Positions 7,416 through 8,934 of a DNA stretch of 8,934 nt are shown here, in pieces. Source of the DNA: CAYLHQ01 sp964628935. Lineage in GTDB: Bacteria > Acidobacteriota > Polarisedimenticolia > Polarisedimenticolales > DASRJG01. Made by a program: the position numbers and the translations under genes. Where the stretch lies: positions 1 through 8,934 of the forward strand of contig CAZVOE010000131.1 of NCBI GenBank assembly GCA_964628935.1, given 5' to 3'. The number at the start of each line of letters is the position of its first letter. The first letter of the stretch is position 1. Under the pieces are notes generated by a model. The model saw only the letters and a program-made list of their open reading frames with translations. It was not told the origin of the DNA and did no database searches.

Positions 7416-7444
7416 AGCCTAGCAAAATTGCGCGCAATTTTCAA
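7416..7444 (-). promoter_or_regulatory. carD promoter
   Basis: TTGAAA (7444-7439) and TAGGCT (7421-7416) are separated by exactly 17 bases, with an extended -10 TG just before TAGGCT. The predicted transcription start near 7409 leaves a leader of about 43 bases before the TTG. The spacer is mostly filled by the palindrome at 7424-7441. It probably drives carD and rqcH and perhaps the whole cluster. Confidence 0.65.
7424..7441. promoter_or_regulatory. Perfect 18-bp palindrome in the carD promoter, candidate operator
   Basis: AAAATTGCGCGCAATTTT reads the same on both strands. It overlaps the last bases of the -35 box and fills the spacer up to three bases before the -10, the classic place for a repressor that excludes RNA polymerase. 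Its AT-rich arms stand out from the surroundings. The binding protein is not identifiable. The form, with a central CG step and a dyad, is common for LacI- or TetR-type dimeric regulators, but this is inference only. Confidence 0.55.
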
Positions 7445-7463
7445 CCCGCCGCCGGGCGCCGCC

Positions 7464-7493
7464 TTGACACCCCGGTCGGGCCGTCGCTACCCT
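7464..7493 (+). promoter_or_regulatory. tRNA-Leu promoter
   Basis: A perfect TTGACA (7464-7469) is followed by an 18-base spacer and TACCCT (7488-7493), which keeps the key T, A and final T of the -10. A start near 7500 would leave only about five bases before the mature tRNA 5' end at 7505. The GC-rich stretch after the -10 resembles the discriminator of stringently controlled stable-RNA promoters. Confidence 0.6.
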
Positions 7494-7504
7494 CGCTCGT
7501 TCCG

Positions 7505-7591
7505 GCCGGAGTGGCGGAATGGCAGACGCAGGGGACTCAAAATCCCCCGGTCCTCGCGACCATAAGGGTTCAAGTCCCTTCTCCGGCACCA
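7505..7591 (+). tRNA. tRNA-Leu, anticodon CAA
   Basis: An 87-base class II tRNA with a long variable arm. The acceptor stem pairs GCCGGAG (7505-7511) with CTCCGGC (7581-7587), followed by A and an encoded CCA. The D-arm reads GCGGAATGGCAGACGC. The anticodon stem GGGGA/TCCCC encloses the loop CTCAAAA, giving CAA at 7538-7540, which decodes UUG. The variable arm pairs GGTC with GACC. The T-arm is AAGGG, TTCAAGT, CCCTT. It is transcribed divergently from carD and convergently with the integrase gene, whose stop lies one base past the CCA. No terminator is visible downstream, as expected if the native one was displaced by the inserted element. Confidence 0.97.
7566..7591. other. Probable attachment-site core (tRNA 3' end)
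   Basis: The integrase gene abuts the intact tRNA 3' end, so the crossover core is expected in the T-arm to CCA segment, the usual target of tRNA-directed tyrosine recombinases. The exact limits cannot be read because the other end of the element, with its direct repeat, is outside the window. Confidence 0.5.
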
Positions 7592-7592
7592 C

Positions 7593-8753
7593 TTAGCGCG
7601 CATCGGCCTTTCGCTCTTCGGGGACTGTGACCACGTTGTGACCACGCGTGACGAGCTGCGCGACCGTGCCCGCCGCGTCGCGGAGCGTTTCGTCGGCCAG
7701 GTGCGCGTAGCGGTCGAGCATGGCCCGGGTCTTCCAGTTCCCCATCCGCTGCACGACGGAAGCCGGAACCCCCGCGTTGATCGCGAGACTCGCCATGCTG
7801 TGCCGGAAGGTGTGGAAGGTCACCCCGTCGGCGTGCTTTCGCCCGTAGCGGAGCCCCGCCGCCTTGACGACCCCCGGCAGGACTTCCAGGATGCTCGACG
7901 TTGCCCGGCCCCCGGACCGTCCGGGGAAGAGGGGCGCCGCGGGGAACCTGCACGACTCGAGCCGCGCCTCCACGAGCGTGCGGACCGCCCCCACGAGGGG
8001 CCACGCGAGCCGCTCCCCGTTCTTCGTCCGCTCCGTCAGGATGAAGGGATCCCCGTTCGCGTCCTTGTGGACCGATGCCCGGGTGAGCGAGCAGACTTCC
8101 GAGAGCCGCATCCCGGTGGAGCACGCGAAGAGGATGATGTCCGCGAGCCATCCCGGAGCGTTCGCCCGGAGGGCCTCGATCTCCTCCGGCCGGAGCCATC
8201 GCTCGCGCCGGTTGTCCACCGCGACGCGCTCGACGCCCCCCTCCCGGATCGGATGATGCTCGATCCACCTCCGGCCGTCCGTCTTCCGCTTCATGCACCA
8301 GGTGAAGAACCCGGAGAGCTGCGCGAGGGCGTTGTTACGGGTCGCCGGGGCGAGCCCCCGCTCCCGGGTCCATGCGTTGAGCGCCCCCTCGATCTCCTCC
8401 CCCTTGATGCTCGCGAGCGGGCGCGCCCCGAACAGGTTGCGCCAGTCGCCGTCGAGCCGCTTGTACGACTCCATGCTCCGCCCCTTCCCCTTCCGGGATT
8501 CGAGGTAGAGGTCGAGCGCCTTCTCGAAGAGGATCGTCTCCCGGGGGGCCGTTGCGGGATCCGCGTCCAGCTCGGCCGGATCGAAGTCCCCCGACGCGAT
8601 CCTCCCCTTGATGCGGGAGAGCGCATCCTCCGCGGCCTTCTTCGCCTTCTTCTTCCCGCCGTCCGTCGCCGCGTTCGCGACCGCCCGGCGGTACCGCGTC
8701 CCCTGGAACCGGAAGTCGATCCAGTACGTCTCGCCTCGCATGTAGATCGGCAT
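7593..8753 (-). CDS. Tyrosine recombinase/phage-type integrase
   Basis: Site-specific recombinase expected to integrate and excise the element at the tRNA-Leu gene. It has 386 residues. The N-terminal arm-binding-type segment is YMRGETYWIDFRFQGTRYRR (5-24), followed by a Lys/Ala-rich helix. A SAM-like core-binding domain spans about 72-160. The catalytic domain from about 185 has Arg216 (STGMRLSEV), Lys244 (RTKNGE), His314 and Arg317 (HTFRHSM), Trp340 at the usual His/Trp position, and nucleophile Tyr349 (DRYAHL). All catalytic positions are present, so it is probably active. The start is the ATG at 8753, with GGAGGTGA shortly upstream overlapping the stop of the preceding small ORF, so they are likely co-translated. 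The stop TAA is one base from the tRNA CCA end. The C-terminal tail includes two 10-bp direct repeats in the DNA. Confidence 0.95.
   Translation of the reverse strand: MPIYMRGETYWIDFRFQGTRYRRAVANAATDGGKKKAKKAAEDALSRIKGRIASGDFDPAELDADPATAPRETILFEKALDLYLESRKGKGRSMESYKRLDGDWRNLFGARPLASIKGEEIEGALNAWTRERGLAPATRNNALAQLSGFFTWCMKRKTDGRRWIEHHPIREGGVERVAVDNRRERWLRPEEIEALRANAPGWLADIILFACSTGMRLSEVCSLTRASVHKDANGDPFILTERTKNGERLAWPLVGAVRTLVEARLESCRFPAAPLFPGRSGGRATSSILEVLPGVVKAAGLRYGRKHADGVTFHTFRHSMASLAINAGVPASVVQRMGNWKTRAMLDRYAHLADETLRDAAGTVAQLVTRGHNVVTVPEERKADAR
7626..7646. repeat. Tandem 10-bp direct repeat near the attachment site
   Basis: TGTGACCACG occurs at 7626-7635 and 7637-7646, an 11-base period, inside the last codons of the integrase gene and about 35-55 bases from the tRNA end. 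A weaker related CGTGAC follows at 7647. Position and size fit arm-type integrase binding sites, but the DNA is also coding. Confidence 0.4.
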
Positions 8754-8756
8754 GCC

Positions 8757-8867
8757 TCACCTCCCCACGAGCCCGAGCCCCAGGAACAGGAGCACCGCGG
8801 ATCCGAGTCCGAGGACGAAGCCCGCGATGATCGCGACCTCGATGCGATCCCATCCGCGCCGGGTCAC
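8757..8867 (-). CDS. Small single-span membrane protein, function unknown
   Basis: A 36-residue ORF directly upstream of the integrase, starting at GTG 8867. AAGGAGG (8881-8875) lies exactly seven bases upstream, one of the best ribosome binding sites in the window. The product has a charged N terminus (MTRRGWDRIE) and one hydrophobic span from about 11 to 34 with many glycines (GFVLGLGSAVLLFLGLGL), ending GR. The basic N terminus would favour an N-in topology. The stop lies within the integrase ribosome binding site, three bases before its ATG, so translation is probably coupled. It could be a holin-like or toxin-like peptide or an accessory membrane subunit. Nothing in the sequence decides this. 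Confidence 0.6.
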   Translation of the reverse strand: MTRRGWDRIEVAIIAGFVLGLGSAVLLFLGLGLVGR

Positions 8868-8934
8868 GGCCGCGCCTCCTTCTCCGCGTCGCACGCAAAC
8901 TCGCAGAGCGCGGCGTAGAGCCGCTCCGATCCCT
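8864..8934 (-). CDS. C-terminal end of an unknown ORF, cut by the window edge
   Basis: An open frame enters from the right edge and ends with 22 readable residues (GSERLYAALCEFACDAEKEARP) before a TGA at 8866-8864. That stop overlaps the GTG of the small membrane protein as GTGA, the same junction used by the chromosomal genes here, which argues that it is translated. Too little is visible to name a family. Confidence 0.45.
   Translation of the reverse strand, partial: GSERLYAALCEFACDAEKEARP

Larger units (their letters stand above)
7592..8934. mobile_element. Left end of an integrated element at tRNA-Leu(CAA), open to the right
   Basis: A tyrosine recombinase gene lies directly against a tRNA 3' end and is preceded by small tightly coupled ORFs with no chromosomal housekeeping match. 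This is the standard arrangement of a genomic island, integrative conjugative element or prophage. Base composition is as GC-rich as the host side, so transfer would be from a similar genome or old. Cargo and element type are not visible here. Confidence 0.75.

Noticed and set aside
7367..7444. Longer CarD N terminus from TTG 7444
   Set aside because: This stretch contains the promoter and palindrome; the TTG itself is part of the -35 box. The TTG at 7366 has GGGAGGA and yields the canonical N terminus.
7638..8918. 426-codon plus-strand open frame over the integrase region
   Set aside because: A shadow of the integrase gene; Arg/Pro-rich translation without recognisable motifs.
1..8934. CRISPR arrays, insertion sequences, riboswitches or a replication origin
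   Set aside because: Reading both strands showed no spaced repeat array, no transposase with terminal repeats, no room for a riboswitch in the short gaps, and no cluster of origin boxes.

Overview
The window is very GC-rich, with G or C at most third codon positions. It carries seven bacterial chromosomal genes on the minus strand, one tRNA gene on the plus strand, and the start of an integrated element at the right end. Starts are mostly GTG (lon, hsp20, nrdR, deoC, rqcH), with one TTG (carD). This gene set (CarD, RqcH/NFACT, DeoC, flippase-like membrane protein, NrdR, Hsp20, Lon) with this composition suggests a GC-rich bacterium of a deltaproteobacterial, acidobacterial or similar uncultured lineage. 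The sequence alone does not fix the phylum.

Layout, in the direction of minus-strand transcription (right to left): carD (7366-6851), rqcH (6825-5098), deoC (5101-4448), a YbhN/UPF0104-type membrane protein (4413-3382), nrdR (3385-2927), hsp20 (2918-2475) and lon (2478-52). The genes are packed like an operon. Three junctions are 4-base GTGA overlaps (rqcH/deoC, membrane protein/nrdR, hsp20/lon), and the remaining gaps are 8, 25 and 34 bases. A good promoter with a perfect 18-bp palindrome between its -35 and -10 lies upstream of carD. A second promoter-like element overlaps the deoC stop and would start transcription almost exactly at the ATG of the membrane protein, giving a leaderless or nearly leaderless mRNA.

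Two functions share the cluster. One is protein quality control: RqcH (C-terminal tailing of stalled nascent chains), Hsp20 (holdase) and Lon (AAA+ protease). The other is deoxynucleotide metabolism: DeoC (deoxyribose-5-phosphate aldolase) and NrdR (ribonucleotide reductase repressor). CarD, an RNA polymerase-binding regulator, heads the cluster.

Divergent from carD, on the plus strand, is a complete tRNA-Leu(CAA) gene (7505-7591) with an encoded CCA end and its own promoter a few bases upstream. One base after the CCA is the stop codon of a convergent tyrosine recombinase gene (8753-7593). This is the hallmark of an element integrated into the 3' end of a tRNA gene. The element runs off the right edge. 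Before the integrase it encodes a 36-residue single-span membrane protein (8867-8757) with a strong ribosome binding site, and the tail of another ORF overlapping it by GTGA.

No stretch above 300 bases lacks a gene. The 51 bases left of lon show only a weak GC hairpin without a T-tract.
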